Assembly (NCBI GenBank): GCA_017935825.1
Contig: JAGBGW010000182.1
Span: forward strand, 1 to 5,175
Direction of reading: 5' to 3'
Origin: Clostridia bacterium
GTDB lineage: Bacteria > Bacillota > Clostridia > Christensenellales > Maliibacteriaceae
Length of the DNA: 5,175 bases
Below, one piece after another: positions 4,007-5,175 of this stretch. Every line of letters starts with the position of its first letter. Position 1 is the stretch's first letter. The position numbers and the translations under genes are program-made. The notes under the pieces are model-generated. The model made no database searches and was not told the origin of the DNA. It saw only the letters and a list, made by a program, of their open reading frames with translations.

Positions 4007-5175
4007 TCAGTTGGCCTTAGCGGCTTTTTCAAACACTTCCACCACACGCTGGGTTACAGGCAGGGAAAGATCGTAAGTGGTTGTATCGTAAAGGACAAAC
4101 ACCTTGTCGATACCCTCGGTAAGCATATCGTCAAGCGTGGGGAATTCTTCCGCCGCGCAGAGAATGCGATCCTCTGGCACACCTGCCATCAGAAGGCGAA
4201 GCTTATGGTCCATGTAACGGGGACCGAGGGCTACGACCTGCTTGACATCTTCACGAGCCATAACTTCGTAGTCGGTGTCGTAAATCCAGCCGATCAGCTC
4301 GCTGGAATGGAAGCGATCATGATAGTCGTCATAGATGATGACGATGGACTTATTGCCGGGTTCGTTGACCACATAGTCAAGTGCACGGCTGACGGATACG
4401 GAGTTCTGACCCTTTGCCATGGTGCTGATGACGGTGGCGTTGCCTGCCTGCTTGGTGCGGAAACGGGTGTCGACGATCTTGGTCTGACCCAAAACATCCA
4501 CGATCTTGTCGTTGTCGATGCCAAATTCCTTCAGCAGAGTGATCACAGCGATTTCATTGTAAACATTGAACAGTGCCGCATGTACCAGGGGATATACAAA
4601 GCGTTCGCCGCGGATGTTGACAACAAGCTCATTGTTCTCTTCATCGATTTTCTCAACAAGATAGTCGGAATCGTAGGATTTGAAGTCACAGTTCGGGCAA
4701 TATGCGTTGCCGATGTGATGATAACGAAGGTAGTTGAACTTCAAACGGGTGTGGCATTTGGGGCAGATGCACTGGTCAGCGATCAGGTTGTAAGGCTCGG
4801 TGACATCGGATTCCAGACGGTCGATGCCGTAGAAGGTGCGCTTATTTTGGGGAACCAGCATGGAAGAGCAGATATCGTCCGCATTGAGGATCACATGGGT
4901 ATCCTTGCCGGTATAGTCGTTGAGAATACCGAAGATATACTCAGGATGCGCATTTCTTCTGATGGTATCGCGTGTAATGTTGGTGACAACAAGGTAGTCG
5001 GGGTTGACGGCAGGCTGGGTCAGACGGGAATAACGCTCGTCCATTTCAAAGACCTGCATGTCCACGCGAAGCTTACCAAAGACGTTGACGCTGTTGATCA
5101 GAACCGTTGCCATACCGTTTGCAACGTTTGCACCCATGGCGTTGGTTGCAACGCGGTAACCAAGCTTCTCGAAGA
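4007..5175 (-). CDS. MurT-like Mur ligase domain protein, N-terminus beyond the right edge
   Basis: MurT is the Mur-ligase subunit that activates the D-Glu carboxylate of lipid II with ATP for amidation by GatD. The visible 388 residues start in frame at the edge (FEKLGYRVATNAMGAN), matching the T-N-x-x-G-A-N segment that follows the P-loop in MurT, so the ATP-binding GKT motif lies outside the window. Counting from the Met codon at 5137, the Mur E-x-D-E motif is at 31-34, LNADD at 84-88, and the Cys4 zinc ribbon unique to MurT is C125-x2-C128 with C147-x2-C150. The YN run at 193-194 precedes the C-terminal DUF1727-like domain. Two canonical MurT motifs are changed: K-N-P-A-G reads KGQNS (242-246), and the A-D-G-x-D-x-S-W-I-W-D run reads HDRFHSSELIGWIYD. 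It heads the visible part of the operon. The family is clear; canonical lipid II amidation is not assured. Confidence 0.85.
   Translation of the reverse strand, partial: FEKLGYRVATNAMGANVANGMATVLINSVNVFGKLRVDMQVFEMDERYSRLTQPAVNPDYLVVTNITRDTIRRNAHPEYIFGILNDYTGKDTHVILNADDICSSMLVPQNKRTFYGIDRLESDVTEPYNLIADQCICPKCHTRLKFNYLRYHHIGNAYCPNCDFKSYDSDYLVEKIDEENNELVVNIRGERFVYPLVHAALFNVYNEIAVITLLKEFGIDNDKIVDVLGQTKIVDTRFRTKQAGNATVISTMAKGQNSVSVSRALDYVVNEPGNKSIVIIYDDYHDRFHSSELIGWIYDTDYEVMAREDVKQVVALGPRYMDHKLRLLMAGVPEDRILCAAEEFPTLDDMLTEGIDKVFVLYDTTTYDLSLPVTQRVVEVFEKAAKAN

Noticed and set aside
1..5175. Insertion sequences, tRNA or rRNA genes, CRISPR arrays, prophage parts.
   Set aside because: No repeats of the expected kind, no transposase or phage motifs, and no tRNA-like cloverleaf sequence were seen on either strand.

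Overview
The window looks like chromosomal DNA from a spore-forming Firmicute of the class Clostridia, probably the Oscillospiraceae/Ruminococcaceae side. The reasons are a YlmC/YmxH-type sporulation protein next to nrdR, strong GGAGG-type ribosome binding sites, sigma-A-like promoters, roughly 50% GC and a MurT/GatD-type gene pair. The exact genus cannot be read from the sequence. All genes lie on the minus strand, so transcription runs from high to low coordinates.

Right part (5175 to 2165): a tight three-gene operon. A MurT-like Mur ligase (its start is beyond the right edge) is followed after 15 bases by a GatD-like amidotransferase-fold protein, and after 2 bases by an alanine-racemase-family PLP enzyme. 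A strong Rho-independent terminator ends the unit. Canonical MurT/GatD amidates the D-glutamate of lipid II, and Alr supplies D-alanine, so the operon reads first as cell-wall precursor metabolism. However, the GatD-like protein has lost both catalytic residues (Cys and His). The MurT-like partner has altered C-terminal motifs, and the racemase lacks two usual active-site residues. The three genes may therefore form a divergent system whose chemistry is not glutamine-driven amidation of lipid II. This is the most interesting feature of the window.

Middle part (2164 to 484): mgtE, a full-length Mg2+ channel gene, preceded by its own promoter-like sequence, a 13-base palindrome and a leader of about 230 bases. 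The leader shows none of the conserved M-box blocks. It holds a 30-codon open frame behind a very strong Shine-Dalgarno sequence, with a stem-loop inside that frame, so it is a candidate translation-dependent leader. Downstream of mgtE a long hairpin plus T-run looks like a terminator, but it also encloses the ribosome binding site and start codon of the next gene.

Left part (490 to 1): a small PRC-barrel YlmC/YmxH-family gene, then a well-formed promoter whose -35 overlaps the ylmC stop codon, then the first 56 codons of nrdR, which runs off the left edge. An octamer repeated three times surrounds the nrdR promoter and start codon.
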